Shown: piece after piece, positions 18,790-27,069 of the stretch
Numbering within the stretch: the first letter of the stretch is position 1
Layout of the letters: each line of letters opens with the position of its first letter
Assembly (NCBI GenBank): GCA_964453335.1
Contig: CAYVOK010000006.1
Location: forward strand, 62,001 to 126,000
Reading direction: 5' to 3'
Length of the DNA stretch: 64,000 nucleotides
Source of the DNA: VGBO01 sp964453335
Lineage (GTDB): Bacteria > Actinomycetota > Acidimicrobiia > Acidimicrobiales > CAIXPF01
Program-made: the position numbers and the translations under genes
The notes under the pieces: generated by a model
What the model saw: only the letters and a program-made list of their open reading frames with translations
Told to the model about the DNA's origin: nothing
Database searches by the model: none

Positions 18790-18793
<4 letters not shown>

Positions 18794-19503
18794 GCTGATT
18801 CCTCCGAGGGCTCGGGGAACAATGCCACGGATGCCGGGGTGTGGCGATGACCGGGCCCGTCCGGGCTGCGGAGCAGCAGGTCGCCGACCCGCACGCCGAC
18901 GCCGTCGAGACCCGTGGCCCCACCGCGACGGCCGGTCACGAGCACGAGCGGCTCGACGCCCGAGGCCGAGCCGACGCACGGGCCGCTCGCCGGCGTGCCG
19001 TTGCGCCGCCCACCCCGGGCGGTCGGTGTCCCCACGACCACGTCGGCGGGGAGCTCGAGGTCGAGGCGTCCACCGGTCACCGCACCGTCAGGGGTCCACA
19101 GCGGTGACGGCGGGTCGTCGGGGTCGCCGTCGAGGACGACGGTGAGGTCGGCCGCGGTCACGTCGTCGGCGACGGTGGGCCCGCTGCAGAACCCGATGCG
19201 CAGCCCGTCGGCGACGGTGCGCGTCGTCCGGCCCTGCACCACCCACAGCAGGAGTGTCGGTGACGCTGCAGACACACCCGCCGGCGGCGCGATCGGCGCG
19301 ACGATGCCGACGGTGCGATCGGCGCCGATGAGACGGGCTGCCGCCCGGACCACGACGCCGGCGGTCGGCGCGAACTCGGGTGCGACGACGACGACGGCCA
19401 CCTGCGGCGTCGCACCGTCGCCGGTGACGAGTGACCCGACCGTCTCGCCGAGGGCTTCGGCGGGGTCGGGGTGCGCGGACCAGCGCAGCGCGGCGGCGGT
19501 CAC
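18790..19503 (-). CDS. unknown protein, possibly FIST-N-like
   Basis: 237 residues. The first 100 residues (SAHPDPAEALGETVGSLV, then a run of Val-rich strands) are reminiscent of the start of FIST sensory domains, but typical FIST length and C-terminal domain are absent, so this is a weak call. The rest is Gly/Pro-rich with strand-like segments. No membrane helix. It overlaps both neighbours by 4 nt (GTGA), so it is probably translated together with transketolase. Confidence 0.55.
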
Positions 19504-19886
19504 CCGACCGGCGGGAGGAGGGTGAACGGCACCACCGTCGTCGGGCCGGCGTCGATGCGGCAGTGGGCCTCGATCGTGCCGAAGGTCTCGAAGGTGATCT
19601 CCGGGCGGACGAGCTGCCGGCCGAATCGACCCGGTTCGATCTGGAGGGGCTGCACGTTGCGTGCGACCTCGACGCCGTCACGGCGGAACTCCACGGTCAA
19701 CGCCGAGAAGCCCTGGTGGTCCGCCGGGCAGTGGACGAGGACGACGAGGTGTGCCGCCCACACGTACGGCAGCGGTTGCGGCGCTGCGGCGGAGAACTGG
19801 ACACCGAGCAGGTCGATGCGGGTGGACGGCCCCGGGGCCTGTCGCATCTGGACGTCGTCGAGGAAGAGCGCGGCGAGGATGTGCAC
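19500..19886 (-). CDS. small beta-rich protein, DUF6941-like
   Basis: 128 residues beginning VHILAALFLDDVQ. The alternating hydrophobic pattern (DLLGVQFSAAAPQ, AAHLVVLVHCPADH, ALTVEFRRDG) suggests a small beta-sandwich like the DUF6941 family; identity is tentative. First gene of the minus-strand unit leading to transketolase, with a leaderless promoter and a GTGA overlap downstream. Confidence 0.6.
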   Translation of the reverse strand: MHILAALFLDDVQMRQAPGPSTRIDLLGVQFSAAAPQPLPYVWAAHLVVLVHCPADHQGFSALTVEFRRDGVEVARNVQPLQIEPGRFGRQLVRPEITFETFGTIEAHCRIDAGPTTVVPFTLLPPVG

Positions 19887-19892
19887 GGGCCG

Positions 19893-19898
19893 AGGCTA
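19893..19898 (-). promoter_or_regulatory. -10 box TAGCCT, leaderless promoter of tkt operon
   Basis: Minus-strand TAGCCT, 6-nt spacer, GTG start of the first small gene. Only 12 nt away from the divergent TAGGGT box of the crotonase gene. Confidence 0.55.
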
Positions 19899-19910
19899 CC
19901 GAGGTCGGTC

Positions 19911-19916
19911 TAGGGT
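19911..19916 (+). promoter_or_regulatory. -10 box TAGGGT, leaderless promoter of crotonase gene
   Basis: TAGGGT, 8-nt spacer, ATG. Divergent from the tkt operon promoter. Confidence 0.5.
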
Positions 19917-19924
19917 CGGCGCCC

Positions 19925-20809
19925 ATGGACGGCTACGAGCAGATCCGGTACGAGGTCGCGGGTGGTACGGCGCGGATCACCCTCGACCGCCCCGAGAAGC
20001 GGAACGCGATCACCTTCCGCATGCAGGAGGAACTGCACCAGGCCCTCTGGGACGCCGACGACGACATCGCGGTCCATTCGGTCGTCATCCGCGGTGCGGG
20101 GACGTGCTTCTCCGCGGGATACGACCTGCTCGGCGCGCCGCCGATGGCGGAGGGGCGGCGCGGCGTGCGCTCCTTCGACGACGACACCTGGCAGCTCGAA
20201 CGGTCGCAGCGCCTGCGGATGGCGATCTTCGACATGCACAAGCCCGTCATCGCGCAGGTGCACGGTTGGTGCCTCGCCGGGGGCTGCGACATCGCGCTGC
20301 TCTGCGACATGGTGATCGCCGCGGACGACGCCCGGTTCGGCTTCCCGCCGGCACGGGATCTGGGCGCCCTGCCGAACAACTTCTGGCTCTACCACGTGGG
20401 GCCGCAGTGGGCGAAGCGGCTCATGCTCACCGGTGACACGGTCACCGGCGCCGAGGCGCAGCAGCTCGGCCTCGCCATGAAGGCCGTGCCGCTCGCCGAT
20501 CTCGAGGCCGAGGTCGAGGGTCTCGCCGCCCGGCTCGCGATGATCGACACCGACCTGCTCGCAGCGAACAAGCGGATCGTGAACCTCGGCATGGAGCTGA
20601 TGGGAGCCCGCACCCTGCAGCGCATCGCAGCGGAGAACGACGCCCGCGGCCACCTCGCCTCGACGGCGATGGCGCAGTTCCGAGCCAACGTGAAGGAGAA
20701 GGGTCTGCGCGCCACCCTCGCCGAGCGTGACGCGCTCTTCGGCGACGGTCGGGCCCGGGTGAACGGTCCGGAGCGCCGCGACGAGCGGGGACACCTGCTC
20801 CCGGACTGA
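19925..20809 (+). CDS. enoyl-CoA hydratase/isomerase (crotonase) family protein
   Basis: 294 residues with the crotonase fold: ITLDRPEKRNAIT, the oxyanion-hole segments FSAGYDL and WCLAGGCDIALLCD, and LTGDTVTGAEAQQLGL. The two catalytic glutamates of enoyl-CoA hydratase (GGC-E and QP-E) are Asp (GGCD) and Pro (FGFPPA) here. It therefore is not a standard hydratase; it may be an isomerase, hydrolase or other crotonase activity. Convergent with menB. Confidence 0.85.
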   Translation: MDGYEQIRYEVAGGTARITLDRPEKRNAITFRMQEELHQALWDADDDIAVHSVVIRGAGTCFSAGYDLLGAPPMAEGRRGVRSFDDDTWQLERSQRLRMAIFDMHKPVIAQVHGWCLAGGCDIALLCDMVIAADDARFGFPPARDLGALPNNFWLYHVGPQWAKRLMLTGDTVTGAEAQQLGLAMKAVPLADLEAEVEGLAARLAMIDTDLLAANKRIVNLGMELMGARTLQRIAAENDARGHLASTAMAQFRANVKEKGLRATLAERDALFGDGRARVNGPERRDERGHLLPD

Positions 20810-20817
20810 CGCCGGGT

Positions 20818-21732
20818 TCAGAAGTACCAGGGGAAGCGGGACCAGTCGGGACTGCGCTTCTCGAGGAACGCGTCGCGTCCCTCGACCGCTTCGTCGGTCA
20901 TGTAGGCGAGACGCGTCGCCTCGCCGGCGAAGAGTTGCTGGCCGACGAGCCCGTCGTCGATGAGGTTGAAGGAGTACTTCAACATCCGCTGCGCCGTCGG
21001 CGACTTGCCGTTGATCCTGCGGCCCCAGTCGAGCGCGGTGGCCTCGAGCTCCGCGTGCGGGACGACCCGGTTCACGGCGCCCATCCGGTGCATGGTCTCG
21101 GCGTCGTACTCGTCCGCGAGGAAGAAGATCTCCCGGGCGAACTTCTGGCCGACCATGCGGGTCAGGTAGGCGGAGCCGAACCCGCCGTCGAAACTGCCGA
21201 CGTCGGCGTCGGTCTGCTTGAACCGTGCGTGCTCGCGCGAGGCGAGCGTGAGGTCGCTCGTGACGTGGAGGGAGTGGCCGCCACCCGCCGCCCAGCCGTT
21301 CACCACGCAGATCACGACCTTGGGCATGAACCGGATGAGGCGCTGGCACTCGAGGATGTGGAGGCGTCCGGCCCGGGCCGGGTCGATGGTGTCGGCCGTG
21401 GTCCCGTCCGCGTACCGGTACCCATCCCGTCCCCGGATGCGCTGGTCGCCGCCGGAGCAGAACGCATGGCCGCCGTCTCGCGGCGAGGGGCCGTTGCCGG
21501 TGAGGAGCACGCAGCCGACGTCGGGCGTCATCCGGGCGTGGTCGAGCGCCCGGTACAGCTCGTCGACCGTGTGCGGACGGAACGCGTTCCGCACCTCGGG
21601 ACGGTCGAACGCGATACGGACCGTGCCGTGGTCGTTCGCACGGTGGTAGGTGATGTCGGTGAACCCGAAACCGGGGACCTCGGTCCAGGCGGTCGGGTCG
21701 AAGGTGTCCGAGACGTTCGGGAGGCTGCTCAT
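20818..21732 (-). CDS. menB: 1,4-dihydroxy-2-naphthoyl-CoA synthase
   Basis: 304 residues. Very close to the mycobacterial MenB pattern: HAFCSGGDQRIRGRDGY, NGWAAGGGHSLHV, FKQTDADVGSFDGGFGSAYL, GQKFAREIFFL and the terminal EKRSPDWSRFPWYF. It closes the second ring of the menaquinone naphthoquinone from O-succinylbenzoyl-CoA. No other men genes are in the window. The ATG start lies 8 nt after a minus-strand TAGGGT box. Confidence 0.95.
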   Translation of the reverse strand: MSSLPNVSDTFDPTAWTEVPGFGFTDITYHRANDHGTVRIAFDRPEVRNAFRPHTVDELYRALDHARMTPDVGCVLLTGNGPSPRDGGHAFCSGGDQRIRGRDGYRYADGTTADTIDPARAGRLHILECQRLIRFMPKVVICVVNGWAAGGGHSLHVTSDLTLASREHARFKQTDADVGSFDGGFGSAYLTRMVGQKFAREIFFLADEYDAETMHRMGAVNRVVPHAELEATALDWGRRINGKSPTAQRMLKYSFNLIDDGLVGQQLFAGEATRLAYMTDEAVEGRDAFLEKRSPDWSRFPWYF

Positions 21733-21740
21733 CGGGTCCG

Positions 21741-21784
21741 ACCCTAACGCCGTCACCGTCGGTCGACCGCGCACCGTTTAGGCT
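21741..21784. promoter_or_regulatory. divergent leaderless promoters: menB (-) and acyl-CoA synthetase beta (+)
   Basis: Minus-strand TAGGGT (21741-21746) has an 8-nt spacer to the menB ATG. Plus-strand TAGGCT (21779-21784) has an 8-nt spacer to the GTG at 21793. The 32 nt between them would hold both upstream regions. Confidence 0.5.
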
Positions 21785-21792
21785 CCCGACCC

Positions 21793-22452
21793 GTGCACAC
21801 GGCGACGACCACGACGCTCTCCGAGGCCGATTCCAAGGCCCTGCTCGGCCGGTTCGGCATCCCCTTCGCAGCGGAGGAGCGTGCAGCCGATCCCGCGGCG
21901 GCCGGAGCGGCAGCGGAACGCATCGGGTTCCCCGTGGTGGTGAAGCTCAACGGCGACCGCATCGCCCACAAGACCGAGCGGGGCCTCGTGCGGCTCCGGC
22001 TCGGTGACCGGGCGGCCGTCGAGGCCGCTGCGGCGGAACTCCTCGAGAAGGCGACGCCCGAGGACGGGGACGTCGAGATCCTCGTGGCGCAGATGGTGCA
22101 GGGGACCCGCGAACTCATCGCCGGTGTCGCCCGTGACCCGCAGTTCGGCCCGACGGTCGTGCTCGGCGTCGGCGGCATCCTCGCCGAGGCGCTCGCCGAC
22201 GTCGCGATCCGGCTCGCACCGCTGACGGCGCGCGATGCACACCAGATGATCGACGATCTGCGCACCCAGGCGTTGCTCGGCCCCTTCCGTGGGGAGCCCG
22301 CCGTCGACCGCGCTGCGCTCGTCGAGGTGCTGCTCGCCCTCTCCGGTGTCGCCCTCGACCCCGGGATCCGCTCGGTCGACCTGAACCCGCTCATCGTCGT
22401 CGACGGCCGCCCGGTCGCCGTCGACGCGCTCGTCGAGGTGGAGCCCGCATGA
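21793..22452 (+). CDS. ADP-forming acyl-CoA synthetase, ATP-grasp (beta) subunit
   Basis: 219 residues, an ATP-grasp_5 protein: FPVVVKLNGDRIAHKTERGLV, the EILVAQMVQGTRELIAG block, PTVVLGVGGILAEAL and the terminal SVDLNPLIV. With the following gene it forms a split acetate/acyl-CoA ligase of the archaeal ACD type, which interconverts acyl-CoA, ADP and phosphate with free acid, CoA and ATP. The substrate is not evident. Its stop overlaps the next ATG (ATGA). Confidence 0.88.
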   Translation: MHTATTTTLSEADSKALLGRFGIPFAAEERAADPAAAGAAAERIGFPVVVKLNGDRIAHKTERGLVRLRLGDRAAVEAAAAELLEKATPEDGDVEILVAQMVQGTRELIAGVARDPQFGPTVVLGVGGILAEALADVAIRLAPLTARDAHQMIDDLRTQALLGPFRGEPAVDRAALVEVLLALSGVALDPGIRSVDLNPLIVVDGRPVAVDALVEVEPA

Positions 22453-23918
22453 CCCGTCCGACCGCAGAACAGTTCCGGGCCCTCTTCGAACCGCGTGGCG
22501 TCGTCGTCGCCGGGGCGTCGAGCCATCCGGGCAAGTTCGGGTTCGTCAGCCTCCACAACGTCCTCGCCGGTGGCTACGCGGGCAACGTGTTCGCAACGAA
22601 CCGGGAGGGCGGATCGATCCTCGGGATCGAGACCATCCCGACCCTCGCCGACCTGCCGGACGGCGCTGCCGACCTCTGCATGGTCTGCACCCCGAAGGGC
22701 GCCGCCGCCGACGTGCTGCGGGACGGCGCCGCACGCGGCGTGAAGGCGTTCTTCTTCACGACGGCCGGGTACGGCGAGTCCGGTCCGGAAGGGCGAGCCG
22801 ACGAGGACGCCCTCGTGGCGCTCGCACAGGAGCTCGGCGTCCTCGTCGCCGGGCCGAACGGGCAGGGTCTCGTGTCCACGCCGGCGCGGTTGTGCGCCCA
22901 GATCGTGGGCCCGAACCCGGTCCGGGGTCGGATCGGTGCGGCCAGCCAGTCGGGCAACCTGGTCTCCTCGTTCATGAACCTCGCCACCTCCTCCGGTGTT
23001 GGCATCTCCCGGGGGATCTCGGCCGGGAACGCCGCGATGGCGTCGGTCGTCGACTACCTGGACTGGTTCGCCGAGGATCCCGAGACGAGCGTGGGCCTGG
23101 CCTATCTCGAAGGGGTCGGCGAGGACGGACGTGGCTGGTTCGAGCGCATGCGTTCCATCACGGCCAGGATGCCGGTCGTCGTGTTCAAGGGCGGGGCGAC
23201 CGCCGGCGGAGCGCGGGCGGCGGCCAGTCACACCGGTTCGCTCGCGAGCGACGACCGCGTGTTCGACGGTGCCTGCCGCCAGGCGGGCGTCACGCGTGCG
23301 GCGACCGTCGAGGAGGCGTTCGACACCGCAGCGTCGTTCGCGACCCAGCCGCTGCCGAAGGGCCCGCGGGTGGTCGTCGTCACGACGGCGGGTGGCTGGG
23401 GAGTCGTGACCGCCGATGCGATCGCGACCTCCGACCTCGAGCTCCTGCCGCTCCCCGACGACCTGCGCGCCTCGATCGACACGAAGCTCCCACCACGATG
23501 GAGCCGCTCCAACCCGGTCGACCTCGCCGGTGCGGAGACCCGTGACACCATCCCGGACGTGCTCGAGATGGTGGCCGCCCACCCCGAGGTCGACGCCGTG
23601 ATCCTGCTCGGTGTGGGGATCCAGTCGAACCAGGCGAAGATCAACAAGACCGGTCGCTTCTACCCCGACCACGGTCTCGAGCGGATCGTCGATTTCCACG
23701 AACGCCAGGACGCCAGGTACGCCCGGACGGCCGCCGAGGTCTCGGTGGCGACCGGCAAGCCGGTCCTCGTCGCCAGCGAGCTCGCGGTCGCCGACCCAGC
23801 GAATCCCGGTCCCGCTGCGGTTCGGGAGTCGGGGCGGTACTGCTATCCGACCCCACAGCGGGCGGTGCGGGCGCTGCACCACATGTGGCGGCACGTGCAG
23901 CACCAGCGCGAGGCATGA
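22449..23918 (+). CDS. ADP-forming acyl-CoA synthetase, CoA-binding/ligase (alpha) subunit
   Basis: 489 residues. CoA-binding Rossmann domain (VVVAGASSHPGKFG), succinyl-CoA-ligase-like flavodoxin domain (GPNGQGLVS, GAASQSGNLV, SAGNAA) and a second ligase domain. The phosphorylated His is in AASHTGSLASDD. Partner of the upstream ATP-grasp subunit, fused in many bacteria and separate here. Start and stop overlap both neighbours by 4 nt. Confidence 0.9.
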   Translation: MTRPTAEQFRALFEPRGVVVAGASSHPGKFGFVSLHNVLAGGYAGNVFATNREGGSILGIETIPTLADLPDGAADLCMVCTPKGAAADVLRDGAARGVKAFFFTTAGYGESGPEGRADEDALVALAQELGVLVAGPNGQGLVSTPARLCAQIVGPNPVRGRIGAASQSGNLVSSFMNLATSSGVGISRGISAGNAAMASVVDYLDWFAEDPETSVGLAYLEGVGEDGRGWFERMRSITARMPVVVFKGGATAGGARAAASHTGSLASDDRVFDGACRQAGVTRAATVEEAFDTAASFATQPLPKGPRVVVVTTAGGWGVVTADAIATSDLELLPLPDDLRASIDTKLPPRWSRSNPVDLAGAETRDTIPDVLEMVAAHPEVDAVILLGVGIQSNQAKINKTGRFYPDHGLERIVDFHERQDARYARTAAEVSVATGKPVLVASELAVADPANPGPAAVRESGRYCYPTPQRAVRALHHMWRHVQHQREA

Positions 23919-25339
23919 ACCCACGACGAGGTCCGGCCGTGCTCGCGGCCGGGGCCGTGCTCGTGCTCCTCGTCGGACTACTCGGCGGGCGCACCGGGGG
24001 AGCGCCGCCCCCGGAACCCGTGCCCGCGGCGGAGCCCGGTCCGGTCACCCCCGTGCTTTCGGCCCGGCGTCTCCCGACGGTCATCGTCGAACCGGGTCGG
24101 CAGGCGCAGTTCGCCCCCGCGCTCGACGAGTTCGCGGTGAACGTCCCGGTCGAGACGACTTGCGTCCTCGCGGTCGCCGAGGGCGGTGCGGTCCTCGTCG
24201 ACCGCAACTCCTCGGCGCTCCTGCAGCCGGCGTCCAACATGAAGATCCTCACCGCGTACGCCGTCCTCGGTGATCCGGCGCTTGGCCCCGACTTCCGGTA
24301 CCGGACGACCTTCGAGGCGACCGCTCCAGTCGTGCGAGGTGTCCTGCAGGGTGATCTCTGGGCGATCGGGTCGGGTGACCCGGTCCTCGTCACCGAGGAC
24401 TACGCCGCCACGTCGGGGGAACTCGCCGCGGTCCGTACGCCCGCCGAATCACTCGTCGATGCGCTGCGGTCGGCGGGCATCCAGCGGATCACCGGACGCC
24501 TCCTCGCGGACGAGTCACGGTACGACCCGGTCCGGTACCACCCGAACTGGCCGGAGGGTCTCGTCGCGCAGGACGTCGCCGGGCCGCAGTCGGCGTTCCT
24601 CGTGAACCACGGCTTCCTCGCCGTGCCCGAGGGCGCCCCGCCGTCACCCTGGGCCGCCCGGTCCGAGGACCCAGCTGCGGCGAGTGCCGCCCGCCTCGTC
24701 CAGGTGCTCGCGGCCGGCGGCATCGCAGTCGACGGCGGGGGAGCGGCCGCACCGGCGCCCGCCGGACGGCGTGTCGTCGCGTCGCTGTCGTCGCCGACGA
24801 TGCGGGACATCGTCGGGTACATGTTGCGGACGAGCGACAACACGGTCGCCGAACTGCTGCTGAAGGAGCTCGGGGTCGTCCGGTCGGGTTCGGGTTCGAC
24901 GGCGGCGGGCGCCGCTGCGCTCGTCGAGCGGCTGCGGGCCGACGGCCTCGCGGTCGACGGCATGGCGGTCACCGACGGCTCCGGCCTCGACGAGGGGACC
25001 CTCGTGACGTGTCGACTGCTCGATGCGATCATCGAACGTTCCGGCCGCCGCTCGCCGCTCGTGGAGGGTCTCGCCGTCGCCGGTTCGTCGGGCACGATGC
25101 GCCGTCGACTCTGGGGAACGGCGGCCGAGGGGCTCGTGCACGCGAAGACCGGCACGATGGGGTCGGTCACGTCGCTAGCCGGGGTCGTCGACTCGATGGC
25201 CGGTTTCGTCGTCCGGTTTGCGATCATCGCCAACGGCGGCAACGCCAACGGCTCGAAGTACCTCGAGGACCAGATCGCGCTTGCGATCGCAACGTACGAC
25301 CCCGGACCTCCGCCCGAGGCGATCGGTCCGAAGTCGTGA
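23915..25339 (+). CDS. dacB: D-alanyl-D-alanine carboxypeptidase/endopeptidase, PBP4 (DacB) family
   Basis: 474 residues. N-terminal hydrophobic segment (about 8-25) acts as signal peptide or anchor, followed by a Pro-rich linker. Peptidase S13 motifs: SxxK in PASNMKILT, SxN in TSDNTVAELL and KTG in HAKTGTMGS. It trims peptidoglycan stem peptides outside the membrane. ATG overlaps the acyl-CoA ligase stop, and its own stop overlaps the LON-domain gene, an unexpected operon partnership. Confidence 0.9.
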   Translation: MNPRRGPAVLAAGAVLVLLVGLLGGRTGGAPPPEPVPAAEPGPVTPVLSARRLPTVIVEPGRQAQFAPALDEFAVNVPVETTCVLAVAEGGAVLVDRNSSALLQPASNMKILTAYAVLGDPALGPDFRYRTTFEATAPVVRGVLQGDLWAIGSGDPVLVTEDYAATSGELAAVRTPAESLVDALRSAGIQRITGRLLADESRYDPVRYHPNWPEGLVAQDVAGPQSAFLVNHGFLAVPEGAPPSPWAARSEDPAAASAARLVQVLAAGGIAVDGGGAAAPAPAGRRVVASLSSPTMRDIVGYMLRTSDNTVAELLLKELGVVRSGSGSTAAGAAALVERLRADGLAVDGMAVTDGSGLDEGTLVTCRLLDAIIERSGRRSPLVEGLAVAGSSGTMRRRLWGTAAEGLVHAKTGTMGSVTSLAGVVDSMAGFVVRFAIIANGGNANGSKYLEDQIALAIATYDPGPPPEAIGPKS

Positions 25340-25965
25340 CCGCGGCGCTGCCCTTCTTCCCGCTCGGGACCGTCCTCCTGCCCGGTGAGATCCTGCCGCT
25401 CCACGTCTTCGAGGAGCGCTACCGGGCGCTCGTGCGGGACGTCCGGGCGGCGGACGGGCGGTTCGGGATCGCGCTGATCGAACGGGGCAGCGAGGTCGGC
25501 GGCGGTGACGTGCGCAGTGATGTCGGGACGATCGCCCGGATCGAACATGCCGAGGAGTACCCCGACGGTCGCTGGGGGCTCGTCGTCATGGGGACCGAGC
25601 GGGTGCGCGTCGTCCGCTGGGAGCGCGACGAGCCGTACCCGCGTGCGGTCGTCGAGCCCTTCGATGACGTGCCCGAGGACCCCGGGTCGATCGCGGCGGA
25701 CCGCGCCCGTCTGCGGGCCCGGCTCGGCCACGTGCTCGCGCTGGCGAGCGAGGCGGGGCTCCGGGTGCCGCCGCTCCCGCCCGACGTCGACGGCGTCGAC
25801 GAGGGAGTCTGGGCCCTCGCCGCAGTCGTACCGATCGGCCCCTTCGACCGCCAGCGTCTGCTGGAGGCCGACTCCGTGGGGTTGCGCTGTGCGCGGATCG
25901 ACGACGCCCTCACCGACCTCGAAGTGGTCCTGCGCCATCGTCTCACGGGTGGCGAGGAGGCTTGA
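25336..25965 (+). CDS. LON substrate-binding domain protein
   Basis: 209 residues. It is the stand-alone N-terminal domain of Lon protease (PUA-like beta barrel): LPFFPLGTVLLPGEILPLHVFEERYRALV, FGIALIERGSEVGG, then helices to the end. No AAA+ or protease domain. Such proteins probably bind peptides or protein substrates. GTGA overlap with dacB. Confidence 0.85.
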   Translation: MTAALPFFPLGTVLLPGEILPLHVFEERYRALVRDVRAADGRFGIALIERGSEVGGGDVRSDVGTIARIEHAEEYPDGRWGLVVMGTERVRVVRWERDEPYPRAVVEPFDDVPEDPGSIAADRARLRARLGHVLALASEAGLRVPPLPPDVDGVDEGVWALAAVVPIGPFDRQRLLEADSVGLRCARIDDALTDLEVVLRHRLTGGEEA

Positions 25966-26019
25966 GGTTTGCCCGCAGGGGCCGGGTCGGCAAGGCTTGC
26001 GGGGTCCGAAGGAGGACGT

Positions 26020-26349
26020 GTGGCCCGTGCCGAGTCGTCGCCGAGCGATCTGCTGAAGGATCTCCGTGACCTGCTCGTCGCCTACGCGCGGCAGGAGACG
26101 CTCGACCCGTTGCGGGCCCTCGGCCGGTACCTGGCGTTCGGCCTCGTCGGCTCGCTGCTCGTTGCGGTCGGCGCAGTGTTCCTCGTCGTCGGCCTGCTCC
26201 GCCTCCTCCAGGACGCCACGGGTGGGGCGTTCGACGGTGCATGGTCGTTCGCGCCCTACCTCATCGTCCTCGTCGTCGTGGTCGGCGCCGTCGTGGCACT
26301 CGGCGCCGTCGTGGCGCGGAGCCGTTCCGAGAACCTCGGGAGCAGATGA
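26020..26349 (+). CDS. phage-holin-superfamily-III-like membrane protein
   Basis: 109 residues with two hydrophobic helices (about 38-62 and 78-100) and a basic C-terminus, the pattern of the actinobacterial holin-X/DUF1469 group. In that group the resemblance to holins is structural; no lysis role is implied in a housekeeping context. The GTG is preceded by GGAGG with a short 4-nt gap. It overlaps the next gene by ATGA. Confidence 0.65.
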   Translation: MARAESSPSDLLKDLRDLLVAYARQETLDPLRALGRYLAFGLVGSLLVAVGAVFLVVGLLRLLQDATGGAFDGAWSFAPYLIVLVVVVGAVVALGAVVARSRSENLGSR

Positions 26350-26570
26350 CCATGGTCGAGGGAACCGACGCCGGGCGGATCGACCGTGCGGCCATCGAGG
26401 CGAAGTTCCGTGAGGTGCAGGCCGACCTGACCGCCACGGTCGAGGGTGCCCGGCAACGGGTCGCCCTCGTGGGCGGTGCCGCGGGTGTCGTCCTGCTCGT
26501 CGCGGTCTACGTCCTCGGCCGACGGGCCGGTCGACGTCGCTCGACGGTCGTCGAGATCCGTCGTCTCTGA
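26346..26570 (+). CDS. small single-span membrane protein
   Basis: 74 residues. Amphipathic helix (AAIEAKFREVQADLTATVEGARQR) followed by one membrane span (VALVGGAAGVVLLVAVYVLG) and a basic tail, giving an N-outside/C-in or tail-anchored topology. Resembles DUF3618-type proteins only in layout. Coupled to the holin-like gene by ATGA overlap. Confidence 0.65.
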   Translation: MTMVEGTDAGRIDRAAIEAKFREVQADLTATVEGARQRVALVGGAAGVVLLVAVYVLGRRAGRRRSTVVEIRRL

Positions 26571-26573
26571 TCG

Positions 26574-26846
26574 ATGGGTGTCATGTCCCTCCTCGCCCGA
26601 CCGCTCGTGCGGCGGCTCCGCAAGGACCCGCGCCGAAGGGTCGCGCTCCTCGTCCTCGGCACGGCGTGGCGAGTGCTGCGTCGCTCCGGTGCCGGCCGAC
26701 GCCGGCAGGAGCTCGTCTACCGGACGACGTTGCGCAGCGGTCGACGGCTCGACCTCACGACGTCGGACGCGCTCCCGCGTCGACTCGGTTCGCGCCGACT
26801 CCGCCGTCGGGTCGCCGAGGCGCTGCGGGCCGAGGCCGGCCGGTGA
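26574..26846 (+). CDS. small basic protein, unknown
   Basis: 90 residues, unusually Arg-rich (RRRRQELVYRTTLRSGRR and similar runs) with one moderately hydrophobic stretch (VALLVLGTAWRVL). An ATG at 26583 would drop three residues. It sits 3 nt after the membrane protein and 4 nt before the sulfur-carrier gene. No family recognised; it may bind nucleic acid or membranes. Confidence 0.6.
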   Translation: MGVMSLLARPLVRRLRKDPRRRVALLVLGTAWRVLRRSGAGRRRQELVYRTTLRSGRRLDLTTSDALPRRLGSRRLRRRVAEALRAEAGR

Positions 26847-26850
26847 CGGC

Positions 26851-27069
26851 ATGAAGATCCTCCTCCGCAACCCGCCTCGCGAGGTCGAGGTGCGTGGGCC
26901 GCGGTCGGTCGCCGGGGTCCTCAACGACCTCGCGATCGAGCGTTCGAGCGTGCTCGTCATCCGGAACGGGACACTGGTCCCCGGTGACGAGATGCTCGCG
27001 GACGACGACGTGATCGAGATCCGTCCCGTCATCTCGGGTGGCATGGGCGCGCCGGGGCGTGCGTCGTGA
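26851..27069 (+). CDS. MoaD/ThiS-family sulfur carrier, TtuB-like
   Basis: 72 residues with the ubiquitin-like ThiS/MoaD pattern: MKILLRNPPREVEV, VAGVLNDLAIERSSVLVIRNGTLVP, then ADDDVIEIRPVISGG. The di-glycine is at 63-64, the exact length of Thermus TtuB, but eight more residues (MGAPGRAS) follow. Thiocarboxylation would need them removed. GTGA overlap with a TtuA-like tRNA thiolase is the main reason to call it a TtuB; a role for another sulfur acceptor is possible. Confidence 0.75.
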   Translation: MKILLRNPPREVEVRGPRSVAGVLNDLAIERSSVLVIRNGTLVPGDEMLADDDVIEIRPVISGGMGAPGRAS

